A stretch of DNA of 59,368 nt, taken from the NCBI GenBank assembly GCA_013538855.1, contig JABXJS010000188.1, positions 1-59,368 of the forward strand. Reading direction: 5' to 3'. Every line of letters starts with the position of its first letter. Positions within the stretch are counted from its first letter, which is position 1. Of this stretch, positions 16,600 to 25,044 are shown piece after piece. The DNA is from Herpetosiphonaceae bacterium (GTDB taxonomy: Bacteria; Chloroflexota; Chloroflexia; Chloroflexales; Herpetosiphonaceae). The position numbers were made by a program, and so were the translations under genes. The notes beneath the pieces are model-generated. The model did no database searches and was not told the origin of the DNA. It was given only the letters and a program-made list of their open reading frames with translations.

Positions 16600-17739
16600 C
16601 TAGCGCACCACGATGTCGGTCCAGGCATCGATCCAGGCATCGCGCTGCGCGGCGATGCGCTGCGGATCGAGGTTGTTGGTGGTGCTGGGCACGCTGGCGT
16701 ACTTGGTAAACTCAGCGGGCACGCTAGCGCTCGGCAGCACCGGGTACACAAACATCTGGCCGCCGATGTCGCTCTGGAAGGTATCGCTGAGCATAAAGTC
16801 CATCCAAGCCTGGGCCAGCTCTGGCTGCTGGGTGCCCTGCAGGATGCCGGCGAACTCGATCTGCCGAAAGACGCCGCCGGACAGCAGCAGATTACCAGTT
16901 GGCGCGTCGTCCAGCGGCGTCTCGCTGAAGATCACCGCCGCCGCCGGGCTGGTCGCGTAGCTCACGACCAGCGGCGCAGCGCCGCCAGCGCCACCGCCGG
17001 CGAACTCGTTGTAGTAGGCGTCCTCCCAGCCAGCGGTGACCTTCACGCCATTGGCGCGCAGGTCGCGCCAAAAGTCGCGCCAGGTGTAGTCGCCATCCTC
17101 GCCGAAGTGGTCGATGGTGGCCAGCAGGAAGGCGAGGCCCGGCGATGAGGTGGCCGGATTCTCGACCACCAGCTTGCCCTGCCACTCCGGCTTCGTCAGA
17201 TCACGCAGGTCCTGCGGCGGGGTCAGGCCCGCCTGCGCCAGCGCCGCCTTGTCGTAGTTGATGTTGACGTAGCCGAAGTCGATCGGCACCAGCCGATTCT
17301 GCGCGTCGAGCTTGAGCTCAGCGGGCACTTGGTCAAGGTTCTTCGGCGCATACGGTGTGAAGATGTCGGCCTCCAGCGCGCGGCTGAGGAAGGTGTTGTC
17401 GATGCCGAACTGCACATCGCCAAGCGGCGCGCCCTTGGCGAGGATGCTCTTGTTGAGCGCAGCGCCAGCATCGCCAGCGCTGACAACCTGCACCTGTGCG
17501 CCGGTCTGCGCGGTAAACGCCTGCAGCACGCTGTCGCTGATGGCGAAGCTATCGTGTGAGACGAGCACCAGGGTCTTGCCGGCGAAGGGCTGGCTTGCGC
17601 CGCTTGACGCGGTGGCCGCAGGCGCGGCGGTGGCGGGTGCGGGGCTGGCGGTAGGCGTGGCTGTCTCGCCGCAGGCGGCCAGCAGGCCCAGCAGCACAAC
17701 GAGCAGCAGAAAGGCCCCAAATCTTCGTGTATGGTTCAT
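16600..17739 (-). CDS. thiB: Thiamine-type ABC transporter substrate-binding lipoprotein
   Basis: The 379-residue protein starts with a lipoprotein signal (hydrophobic core then LLAACG, Cys23), followed by a Thr/Ala/Pro linker to about residue 50. The body resembles ThiB/iron-type binding proteins: DVQFGIDNTFLSRALEADIF, then YVNINYDKAAL. It should capture thiamine, TPP or a precursor outside the membrane and deliver it to the fused permease. The start ATG has GGAG upstream and follows the riboswitch and its terminator directly. Confidence 0.88.
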   Translation of the reverse strand: MNHTRRFGAFLLLVVLLGLLAACGETATPTASPAPATAAPAATASSGASQPFAGKTLVLVSHDSFAISDSVLQAFTAQTGAQVQVVSAGDAGAALNKSILAKGAPLGDVQFGIDNTFLSRALEADIFTPYAPKNLDQVPAELKLDAQNRLVPIDFGYVNINYDKAALAQAGLTPPQDLRDLTKPEWQGKLVVENPATSSPGLAFLLATIDHFGEDGDYTWRDFWRDLRANGVKVTAGWEDAYYNEFAGGGAGGAAPLVVSYATSPAAAVIFSETPLDDAPTGNLLLSGGVFRQIEFAGILQGTQQPELAQAWMDFMLSDTFQSDIGGQMFVYPVLPSASVPAEFTKYASVPSTTNNLDPQRIAAQRDAWIDAWTDIVVR

Positions 17740-17772
17740 AGCAGTGCTCCTACAAACGCGCTAGGGGCCATT

Positions 17773-17794
17773 AAAAAAACCCGCGCTGGGCGGG
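17773..17794 (-). terminator. Riboswitch-controlled terminator before thiB
   Basis: The stem CCCGC/GCGGG (17780-17784 with 17790-17794) is followed by seven Ts on the minus strand. It lies between the TPP aptamer and the thiB start, so it is the expression platform: TPP binding should favour termination. Confidence 0.85.
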
Positions 17795-17802
17795 CCAGGC
17801 CG

Positions 17803-17884
17803 CTTTCCTCCGCTCGTGCTAACGAGATCAGGTTCAAGGGTTCCTCGCGCTGGCGAGATCTCAGCCTCAATGGCCCCCCTAGCG
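17803..17884 (-). promoter_or_regulatory. TPP riboswitch (THI element)
   Basis: Read on the minus strand, the hallmark blocks appear in order: GGGGGGCC, CTGAGA, ACCCTTGAACCTGATCTCG and GTTAGCACGAGCGGAGGAA. These match the conserved core of the thiamine pyrophosphate aptamer. It precedes the thiB-thiP-kinase operon and is followed at once by an intrinsic terminator, so the operon should be switched off by TPP. The 5' strand (17884-17869) can also pair with 17759-17772 downstream of the terminator. Confidence 0.95.
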
Positions 17885-17902
17885 GTGATTAAATTCGGCT
17901 TA

Positions 17903-17911
17903 AGCATACCA
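17903..17911 (-). promoter_or_regulatory. Extended -10 promoter of the thiamine operon
   Basis: TGG-TATGCT on the minus strand (17911-17903) places a start site about 10 bases before the riboswitch. No strong -35 is present. Confidence 0.5.
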
Positions 17912-18288
17912 CAAAAGCACAGCGGCGAAAAATCGCTGCGCACCGTCGCCCCTGCGCGCCACCAGCGCACGCCCGAAATTAGCCCACTGCTTAAGCCATC
18001 GCACGCTGGCGTAGGGCAGCACCAACTAGGCCCTGCGCCCTCAGCGAGCGAGCCGCCGCCGTCGGCGCGCTTGGCTGCACAGCTGAGGATTAACCACGCC
18101 CGTAGGTTCAACAATACCTGCGCACCGTAGCGCCTGATCTACCAGAGACAGCCCCAGCACAGCCGTGTGCCGCAGTTTTGAAAAAAAGCGCTGTGCTAGC
18201 CTGCCTACAGCTCAGACAGCAGGGTCGGCTCCGTGCTCAGCCGCTGCTTGCCGTGAGGCTGCGCCGCGTGCTGGCGCGTTAAACACCG
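17912..18288. other. Intergenic stretch with no gene seen
   Basis: About 380 bases between the thiamine operon promoter and the M23 peptidase terminator. Both strands have only short, weakly coding frames without ribosome sites, and I see no folded RNA or promoter I can defend. Confidence 0.5.
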
Positions 18289-18316
18289 CTGCGCCACCGA
18301 TGGCACGGTGGCGCAG
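18289..18316 (-). terminator. Terminator of the M23 peptidase gene
   Basis: A perfect 11-bp stem (CTGCGCCACCG/CGGTGGCGCAG) with a 6-base loop, 19 bases past the stop. The minus-strand tail is CGGTGTTTAACG. Confidence 0.85.
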
Positions 18317-18335
18317 CGAGCCGACGAGCACTGGG

Positions 18336-19976
18336 CTACTGGCAGGCGCGATTGTCGAGCGGCCCGCCGAACTGAATGCGCTCCTGGTTGTTGAGGTCGC
18401 CCTGGCAGAAGTGGCGACGGCCGCCGAGCACCTCCAGCTGGGTGGTGAAGTAGCTGAGCATATCGTTGCTGAAGTAGTCGATCGGGTTCAGCGCATAGCC
18501 TGGATTGACCGGCTTCTGGCGCGGGTCTTGGTTGGCGATGGTGCTGGCAGGCACTGGGCGCAGCTCAAAGTGCAGGTGCGGCGCGCTGGGGTAGCCCGAC
18601 TTGGCGATCTCCTGGCCGGGCGCGACGATCTGGCCCGGCGACACCAGCTCTACCGAGGTGTGGCCATACAGGGCGTAGATATTGCCGTAGCGCACAATCA
18701 CGCTTTTTGGCCCGGCACCAAACGAGGTGCCGCTCACATTGTTGCCGGCCCACACCACCAGGCCATAGTCGATAGCGTAGAGCGACGTGCCAACCGGCAC
18801 CGAGAAGTCCACGCCAGAGTGGCGGCCCTGCGTCTGTGTGTAGAGCGAGCGGCCGTTGCCTGCCGAGTAGCGCGTGTAGCCATAGAACTGAGCGATCGGC
18901 GGCTGGCCGGCCACCGGCAGCATGTTGAACAGCGGCGTGCGATCGGCCAGTGCGTCGGTTGGCTCGGGCAGATCAGGCGTCACCGTCTCGGTGATGCTGA
19001 AGGCGGGCTTGGGCAGGCTGCTCTGGCGCAGCACCGCGCCGTCTGGCTCGGCGAAGAGCGTGTCGCTGGTCCAGACCTGCACATCGACGGCGTGGCCCTC
19101 AAAGTTAGTGCGATACACGCCGGTGAGCGGCACGCCGATGCCGGCCTCCAGCGCGGCCTGCTGAAACTTCGAGGCCGGATCGTAGGCGCTCTTGGCGCTG
19201 CGCTGGTAGACCTCGCTCCAGATCGCCTCGCGCAGTGCGCCGCTGGGAGCCTGGCTAAGGCGTGTGATCTCGCTATACTTGCCAACCGGGCTGTAGAGCG
19301 CATCGAGGCCGAAGATCTGCACATCGTACTGCCCGCCATCAACCGTGATGGTGAAGCCTTCGCTGAGCGACGGCCCGAGGCCCTCGCGCACCACATACTG
19401 TGCAAACGCCTGATCGGCGTGCAGCGTGCCACCACAGGCGGTAAAGGCAGCGTCGAGCACCAGGAAGCCCAGGCCAGCGGCGGGAATGCTGGTGCCGACC
19501 AGCTCGCGCAGGCTCTGGATCTCTGTCCAGCGCGGGATAACATTGAACAGGACATCGCCGGCGAAGGGCTGGAAGCCATAGGACTGCGCGCCAAACTTAA
19601 TCTGCTGATCGCTACGGGCGCTGAGCGCCAGCGGCATGCCGAGGTTTTTGCTGGCGGCGAGCATATGGAAGGCCCAGTCGGCGCGAAAGCCCTCGCCGCG
19701 CTGGCGGAAGGCCTCTTGCTGCAGAAAGTTCCACAGCCGTTCGCCGCCGTCGAGGTCGCGCATCGGCTCGCTGCCCGAGTTGGGCAGGTTGAGCGGGGGC
19801 GGCTCGGGAGTTGGCGGCGGCACACACTGCACATCGTCCTCGCGCGTGCCCGGCGCGGCCTCAGCGTCCGCCGCTGCGCCACCGCCATCGGCGCTGAGCG
19901 CGAGCAGCCATCCAAGAGTACCCAGCAACGACATACCGGCCAGCCATCCAAAGCCGAATGTAGCAGGCTTGCGCAT
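18336..19976 (-). CDS. Secreted M23 family metallopeptidase (peptidoglycan hydrolase)
   Basis: From the ATG at 19976 the product is 546 residues. An N-terminal signal or anchor helix (FGFGWLAGMSLLGTLGWLLAL) is followed by a proline-rich linker and a ~300-residue domain I do not recognise. The C-terminal LytM/M23 domain has zinc ligands in GRHSGVDF and HLHFEL plus the YGHTS motif. M23 enzymes cut peptide cross-links of the cell wall. The start is chosen for GGAG seven bases upstream of ATG; a longer frame reaching 20030 lacks one. The large middle domain presumably recognises a substrate or positions the enzyme. Confidence 0.9.
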   Translation of the reverse strand: MRKPATFGFGWLAGMSLLGTLGWLLALSADGGGAAADAEAAPGTREDDVQCVPPPTPEPPPLNLPNSGSEPMRDLDGGERLWNFLQQEAFRQRGEGFRADWAFHMLAASKNLGMPLALSARSDQQIKFGAQSYGFQPFAGDVLFNVIPRWTEIQSLRELVGTSIPAAGLGFLVLDAAFTACGGTLHADQAFAQYVVREGLGPSLSEGFTITVDGGQYDVQIFGLDALYSPVGKYSEITRLSQAPSGALREAIWSEVYQRSAKSAYDPASKFQQAALEAGIGVPLTGVYRTNFEGHAVDVQVWTSDTLFAEPDGAVLRQSSLPKPAFSITETVTPDLPEPTDALADRTPLFNMLPVAGQPPIAQFYGYTRYSAGNGRSLYTQTQGRHSGVDFSVPVGTSLYAIDYGLVVWAGNNVSGTSFGAGPKSVIVRYGNIYALYGHTSVELVSPGQIVAPGQEIAKSGYPSAPHLHFELRPVPASTIANQDPRQKPVNPGYALNPIDYFSNDMLSYFTTQLEVLGGRRHFCQGDLNNQERIQFGGPLDNRACQ

Positions 19977-20118
19977 TCCAAATCTCCTTGTTACGATGGG
20001 CTGTCGTTTGTGGCCCTTATTGTGGCACAACTTGGCAGGGCTGTACAGCCCCGCATCTAGCGCCAGCGCCGCTTATGGTATGATCAAAGCTAGTCCCGCT
20101 ACACTCCATGAGGCACAT

Positions 20119-21768
20119 ATGCTTAACGTTTGCGATTTGCGCGCTTTTGAAGGCCCAAACCTGTACGATCTCGTGCCTGTGACCGTTCTGCGCTACGTCG
20201 GCCCATCAGCCGACATCGACCCGCTGCTCAACCGCCTGGCCCACGAGCAGGAGCAGCTGGGCATGCCGATTGCCACCGCTACGTTTCATGGGCCATCGGC
20301 GCTTGGCGAGCACGCGGTTAGCTGGCGCACGCCCTACCCCGAGACGCTGCGCGCGCTGCTAGAGCACATCCTGAGCCAGCCCAATGCCCCCAGCATGGCC
20401 GCCGTGCGCGCCGAGCTACAGCGCGAGAAGATCGATCCATCCTTGGCCGCGACGCTTGTGCTAGCGCAGGATCGCGACCTGCCGCTGCTGCGCACGTCGC
20501 TGGGCTGGCGCATCGGCCATGGCGTGCGCTCGTGGGAGTGGACGCCCGACCAAGCGCCGCCGTGGGATACGCTTGGCCGCATTCCGATTGTCGCCATCAC
20601 TGGCACCAACGGCAAAACCACCACCACACGGCTTATCGATCACACGCTGCGCACCGCTGGCGTGCGCACCGGCCGCACCGACACCGACGGCATCTGGATC
20701 AACGGTCAACTCAGCGAGGGCGGCGACTGGACTGGCTATGGCGGGGCACAGCGCATCCTCGCCAGCCCCGATGTCGAGACGGCGGTGCTGGAGACGGCGC
20801 GCGGCGGTCTGCTGCGCCGTGGCATCGCCTTCGACCGCTGCAGCGTGGCTGTGCTCACCAATGTCGCCGAGGATCACCTGCCTGACCGCGGCATCGGTAC
20901 GGTCAGCGAGATGGCGCGCGCCAAAGCCACCGTTGTGCGCGTGCTGAGCAGCTCAGGGCGGGCTGTGCTCAACGCCGACGACCCAACCCTTGTAGCCACG
21001 GTTGCGCCGCTCTCACCTGCGCCGATTATCTGGTTCAGCCTCCACGGAAACAACAGCACGATCGCTGCGCATCGCTTAGCTGGCGGCACCGCCGTCTGCC
21101 TCCACGATGAGATGATCTGGCTGGTCGAGGGCAGTGCCGAGCACGAGCTCATCGCCGTTGCGCAGCTGCCGGTCGCCTTTGGCGGCTTAGCGCGCCACAA
21201 TATTGCCAATACCCTGGCGGCGGCGGCGGCGCTGCACGCGCTGGGGCTATCGCCAGGGCAGATCGTGCTTGGGCTGGCCTCCTTCCGCCCCGACCCGCTA
21301 ACGAACCCCGGCCGCATGAATATCTTCAGCCACGCAGGCATCACGGTGGTGCTCGACTACGCCCACAACAGCGATGGCCTGCGCGTGCTGCTCGAAAGCA
21401 TTGCGCCGCTCCGTGGCACAGACGGCCGCATCTACGTTATCTACAGCGGCACTGGCGACCGCACCGACGCGCAGATCATCGACCAGTCGGCGATCATCGG
21501 CTCCAGCGCCGACCGCTTCATCATCAAGCGCGACCCGGTCTTCCTGCGCGGCCGCCCGCCTGGTGAGATCGAGCCGCTGATGTGGCAGGGCGCACAGCAG
21601 GCCGGCATGGCCGCAGCGGCGATCAGCGAGGTCGATGGCGACGACGCTGCGCTTGACCTGGCCTTGGCCGAAGCCACAGCTGGCGATGTCATCGTCTTCA
21701 CCGTGCATAAAGATCGCACGCGACAAATCGAACGGCTACAGCGCTGGGAAGGTGGCAATGGCGAATAG
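20119..21768 (+). CDS. Cyanophycin-synthetase-like Mur ligase without ATP-grasp domain
   Basis: The 549-residue protein starts with a segment like the cyanophycin synthetase (CphA) N-terminus (LRAFEGPNLYDLVPVTVLRY). It then goes directly to a Mur ligase domain with P-loop GTNGKTTTT at about 162-170, TNVAEDHLPDRG, a GGLARHNIANTLAAAAA segment and the C-terminal domain beginning VVLDYAHNSDGL. CphA normally has an ATP-grasp domain for adding Asp between these parts; here it is absent. The reaction is probably ATP-dependent ligation of an amino acid to a carboxylate, substrate unknown. The start has GAGG five bases upstream. The last 11 bases overlap the next gene, so the two are co-translated. 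Confidence 0.8.
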   Translation: MLNVCDLRAFEGPNLYDLVPVTVLRYVGPSADIDPLLNRLAHEQEQLGMPIATATFHGPSALGEHAVSWRTPYPETLRALLEHILSQPNAPSMAAVRAELQREKIDPSLAATLVLAQDRDLPLLRTSLGWRIGHGVRSWEWTPDQAPPWDTLGRIPIVAITGTNGKTTTTRLIDHTLRTAGVRTGRTDTDGIWINGQLSEGGDWTGYGGAQRILASPDVETAVLETARGGLLRRGIAFDRCSVAVLTNVAEDHLPDRGIGTVSEMARAKATVVRVLSSSGRAVLNADDPTLVATVAPLSPAPIIWFSLHGNNSTIAAHRLAGGTAVCLHDEMIWLVEGSAEHELIAVAQLPVAFGGLARHNIANTLAAAAALHALGLSPGQIVLGLASFRPDPLTNPGRMNIFSHAGITVVLDYAHNSDGLRVLLESIAPLRGTDGRIYVIYSGTGDRTDAQIIDQSAIIGSSADRFIIKRDPVFLRGRPPGEIEPLMWQGAQQAGMAAAAISEVDGDDAALDLALAEATAGDVIVFTVHKDRTRQIERLQRWEGGNGE

Positions 21769-23083
21769 CAACGAGCATCCGTTCGATCCCAACCCTAGCC
21801 CCAACCGCACGCCCACCGAGCTACCGCCGCCAGCGCAGGCATCCAGCGGCGACCAGCCCAGCGGCGAGTTTGTCTGGGACTCGCCGCGCGAGCGCCGCCC
21901 GCCACGCCGCCCGCTGGTCGAGATCGGCTGGGTGGTCATGGGCCAGCTCGACAAAATCGACGAAGCGGCGATTCGCGCCGCCCGTGAGCGCAGCCGCGAG
22001 TACCTGCGCCACGTGCTGCCGCAGTTCTCATGGCGCATGCCGCTGATCTTCCGCTCCGACGCGACCACGCCGATGATCCAAGCCGAGCCGATCAACTTGA
22101 TCGATCAGGCGGTCGCCGAGCGCCAGTCGAAGGGCTGGGATTTCTCAATCGCCTTCACCGCCGCCGATCTGCGCGCGCTGCGCAAGTCCTACACCTTCGG
22201 CACGCCATCACAGGGCCTCGACGCCGCCGCGATCTCCACCGCGCGCCTCGATCCGGCCGCCCAGCGCTCGGTCGTCAACAAGTCCGAGCGTGAGGCCATT
22301 CTCACACAGCGCATCTGGGCGCTGTTCTGCCATCTCGTCGGCGACCTGATCGGCCTGCCGCACAGCGACGACACCACTAGCCCAATGCACACGCCCAACC
22401 TCGCCGAGGACCTCGACGCCGTGCAGGGCTACACCGCCGACGAGCTGCAGCAGCTTGGCGAGCAGCTCACCGACGTCGCCGATCTGCGCGTGGAGGAGAC
22501 CCGCGGCTCCCCCCGTGGGCGCTGGCGCTTCACTCTGCGCGTGATCGCCCGCTCTGGCTGGGAGATCTGGGCAGCGGTGTGGCGCAATCAGCCCTGGACA
22601 CTCGTGTGGCACCTGAGCAAGTTCACGGCGGCAGCGCTCTCAACAATGCTGATTTTGCTGATGACCGCCGAGGTATGGGATGTTGGCGTGCGCCTGCCGC
22701 TCATCGGCGTCGTGCTCGCGCTCGGGCTGGTGCTCGTCATCACCACCGCCTTTGTGGTCACCCGCCAGCGCCTGCTGACTCGCCGCACCCGTGAGCGGCT
22801 CACCGAGCAGGTCGTGGTCACCGATCTGGCGATTGTGCTCACCGTGCTTGGCGCGATGCTCTCGATGGCGCTCACGCTGATCCTGCTCTCGCTCGGCATC
22901 ATCTGGGTTATGCCCGAGGTGCTGGCCGCCCGCTGGACCGCCATCACCGTGCTGGACTGGCATCAGAATCTCGCCCTGGCTGGCACGGTGACAATCGTGG
23001 GCCTGATCATCGGCGCGCTCGGTGCCAGCATCGAGGAGCAGACCACCTTTCGCCACGTGGCCTTTATCGACGAAGAAACGTAA
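21758..23083 (+). CDS. Membrane protein with degenerate metzincin-type domain
   Basis: The 441-residue protein has a polar proline-rich N-terminus, a soluble domain (about 60-260) and four C-terminal transmembrane helices (about 285-420). The soluble part ends in HLVGDLIGLPHSDD (192-205) followed by SPM (208-210). This mirrors the metzincin zinc site HExxHxxGxxH and its Met-turn, but the catalytic Glu is Leu and the second His is Asp, so it should not be an active protease. The start is set by GGAAGG before ATG and overlaps the end of the CphA-like ligase gene by 11 bases. Function unknown; a binding or scaffold role for the ligase product is conceivable. Confidence 0.75.
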   Translation: MANSNEHPFDPNPSPNRTPTELPPPAQASSGDQPSGEFVWDSPRERRPPRRPLVEIGWVVMGQLDKIDEAAIRAARERSREYLRHVLPQFSWRMPLIFRSDATTPMIQAEPINLIDQAVAERQSKGWDFSIAFTAADLRALRKSYTFGTPSQGLDAAAISTARLDPAAQRSVVNKSEREAILTQRIWALFCHLVGDLIGLPHSDDTTSPMHTPNLAEDLDAVQGYTADELQQLGEQLTDVADLRVEETRGSPRGRWRFTLRVIARSGWEIWAAVWRNQPWTLVWHLSKFTAAALSTMLILLMTAEVWDVGVRLPLIGVVLALGLVLVITTAFVVTRQRLLTRRTRERLTEQVVVTDLAIVLTVLGAMLSMALTLILLSLGIIWVMPEVLAARWTAITVLDWHQNLALAGTVTIVGLIIGALGASIEEQTTFRHVAFIDEET

Positions 23084-23308
23084 GCTATCACGCCCACGCT
23101 AGGCGGGGTATTCTGCGCCAACCAGCCCATGGCCAGCTGATTGATGCACGCGCACTCACTCAGCCGCCTGCTCAGCACCCATCGCGCCGCCTGTGCCGCC
23201 GCCCAAGTCGCGCCACGCCAGCCCGCACCCTGATGCCGTGAGCCGCGCCGTTTTGTTCGAGTAGGCGCTAGGGGCAGCGGCGTTCCATGTAGATGCTAGG
23301 TTAAATAG

Positions 23309-23348
23309 CAACGGCCTGCGCTAATCTGAGATTTAGCGCAGGCCGTTG
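23309..23348. terminator. Strong hairpin terminator between convergent genes
   Basis: A perfect 16-bp stem (CAACGGCCTGCGCTAA with its complement) with an 8-base loop. On the minus strand, 22 bases after the oxidoreductase stop, the tail is CTATTTAACC. It could stop transcription from both sides. The 225 bases before it hold no gene that I can see. Confidence 0.8.
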
Positions 23349-23370
23349 TGTACCATCGGTAGGGCAGGAG

Positions 23371-24519
23371 CTAGAGCGCAGCCCCCATCAGCCTGCGGGC
23401 CATAAATAGCTCGGCTGTGCCGCCTGCTAGCTCGCTAAGCAGCTCTTCGGCGGCCATAATGCCGAGGCCAAGGCCATGGCCGTTGAAGCCGACGGCAAAG
23501 GCGATGCGCTCATCGCGCCGCAAGCGCCCGACGAGCGGCAGCCCATCGCTCGTGAAGGCCATTGTGCCTGACCAGCGCCGCTCAATCGGCACAGCGACCA
23601 ACTCGGGGAAGTAGCGCGCCAAGAACGCCTCCAGCTGCTCCTGAATCAACGCCGTCGTCTGATCGGCGTACGTGCGCTCCTGCTCAAAGGCCAGATTGCG
23701 GTAGCCGCCAAGCACAAAGCGTTTGTCCGGAGTCTGTTGGAAGTACACAAATCCATAATCGCAGTAGGCGGAGTGCTGGAGCACAGGTGGTGCAGGGGCG
23801 GTGGCGAAGACCTGGCCGCGCCCAGGCACGATCAGATCGGCGAACTCCGGCAGCAGCAGCGGCGTCCAGGCGTTGGTCGCCAGCACGACGCGCTGGGCCA
23901 AAAAGGCATGGTCGCGAGCGCGCACGAGCACGCCATTGGCCTGTGACTCGAGCGCATAGACCTCGCAGGCCGAGATCAGCTGAGCGCCACTCTCGCGCAG
24001 TAGGGCGGCGGTCAGCAGTGCCGGCTGAATAGCCCCATCGGCAGCATTGACAATGCCGCCAAGGAAGCCGCGGTTAAGTGGATCATCGGCGTGCCACTCG
24101 GCGTCGGTGAAGCCATCGGCGTGCATGAGTGCCACCGACTCGCGCAGCTCCTCGGACTCTGCATCGCTACATGCCAAGATCGTTGAGCCGCAGCGGCGCA
24201 CCGGCGTGCCCAAACGTTGCGCGGTGGCGATCATCGCCTCGCGGTTGCGCAGCGTCACCTGCCACAGCGCCCGCGTGGTCGCGTGGCCATACTGCTGATA
24301 GGCCGCCGCGTAAGAGTGGGCGATGCCGGTGAGCAGCAGACCGCCGTTGCGCCCAGAGGCCCCGCCAGCGACATGGCGGGCATCGAGAACAACCAGCCGC
24401 TGATTAGCCTGCGCGAGCCGTGCAGCTAGGTAGGCCCCGATCAGCCCAGCGCCGATGACCACGGTGTTCACCGCTTCAACGGCAGGCTCCGCCGGAGTTT
24501 GCCACAGACCAACGCTCAC
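23371..24519 (-). CDS. FAD-dependent amine/amino-acid oxidoreductase (DAO family)
   Basis: The 382-residue protein has the dinucleotide-binding GAGLIGAYLAARLA near residues 23-36, then the family motif GGASGRNGGLL and a C-terminal FAD contact GFNGHGLGLGIMAAEEL. These mark the D-amino-acid oxidase/glycine oxidase/PuuB superfamily, which oxidises amines or amino acids with transfer to oxygen or an electron carrier. The substrate cannot be set. The start codon is GTG and overlaps the stop of the receiver-protein gene as GTGA, so the two are translationally coupled. Confidence 0.85.
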   Translation of the reverse strand: MSVGLWQTPAEPAVEAVNTVVIGAGLIGAYLAARLAQANQRLVVLDARHVAGGASGRNGGLLLTGIAHSYAAAYQQYGHATTRALWQVTLRNREAMIATAQRLGTPVRRCGSTILACSDAESEELRESVALMHADGFTDAEWHADDPLNRGFLGGIVNAADGAIQPALLTAALLRESGAQLISACEVYALESQANGVLVRARDHAFLAQRVVLATNAWTPLLLPEFADLIVPGRGQVFATAPAPPVLQHSAYCDYGFVYFQQTPDKRFVLGGYRNLAFEQERTYADQTTALIQEQLEAFLARYFPELVAVPIERRWSGTMAFTSDGLPLVGRLRRDERIAFAVGFNGHGLGLGIMAAEELLSELAGGTAELFMARRLMGAAL

Positions 24520-24902
24520 GCGCGCCCCAGCACTTCTTTGATGATCTGCTCAAGGCGATCGAGCGAGAAGGGCTTGGTCAAGAAGTAATCGACGCCCGCA
24601 GAGCGTGCTGTGCGCTCGACCTCGGGGGTGGCGTAGGCTGTAATGATGATTACGCGGGTTTCGGGATAATCCGTCTTGACCTTTTGCGTCAGCTCGGTGC
24701 CGGTCATGCCAGGCATATTGTGGTCGGTGATCAGCAGCGGGCATGAGCGGTCGGTCAGCACATCAAGAGCATCTTGAGCACTGTTGACGGTCACAATATC
24801 GTAGCCGCCGGTAAGGTCGCGCATAATGCGATGAAGGATGATGAGGATATCTGGTTCATCTTCCACCAAGACAATGGCGGGATTGCGTGTAGGATTCGTC
24901 AT
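24516..24902 (-). CDS. Single-domain response regulator (CheY-like)
   Basis: The 128-residue protein is a receiver domain only. Acidic residues in IVLVEDEPD, the phospho-acceptor Asp in LLITDHNMPGMTG, the Thr/Ser switch in IIITAYAT and the Lys in YFLTKPF are all intact, so it should be phosphorylated. It has no output domain. The start is chosen at ATG with GGAGG eight bases upstream. Coupling to the oxidoreductase gene is unusual for such proteins, and no histidine kinase lies in the window. Confidence 0.9.
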   Translation of the reverse strand: MTNPTRNPAIVLVEDEPDILIILHRIMRDLTGGYDIVTVNSAQDALDVLTDRSCPLLITDHNMPGMTGTELTQKVKTDYPETRVIIITAYATPEVERTARSAGVDYFLTKPFSLDRLEQIIKEVLGRA

Positions 24903-25044
24903 CGGGACAGCCTCCAAACTGAAAATAACTACCGGCGTTCGAGTCGTACCTTCAGGCAAGTGAAGGTGCAGCGAGCTACGTGGGCCGTACTATCGTCCTA
25001 TTGTACATTAACCATGACGTTTTTTTAACCAAGACTAAAAGTCC

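Noticed and set aside
18165-20060. 631-codon plus-strand open frame opposite the M23 peptidase
   Set aside because: It lies antisense to a gene with clear signal peptide and M23 motifs, has no ribosome site and no domain; it reflects GC-rich third positions.
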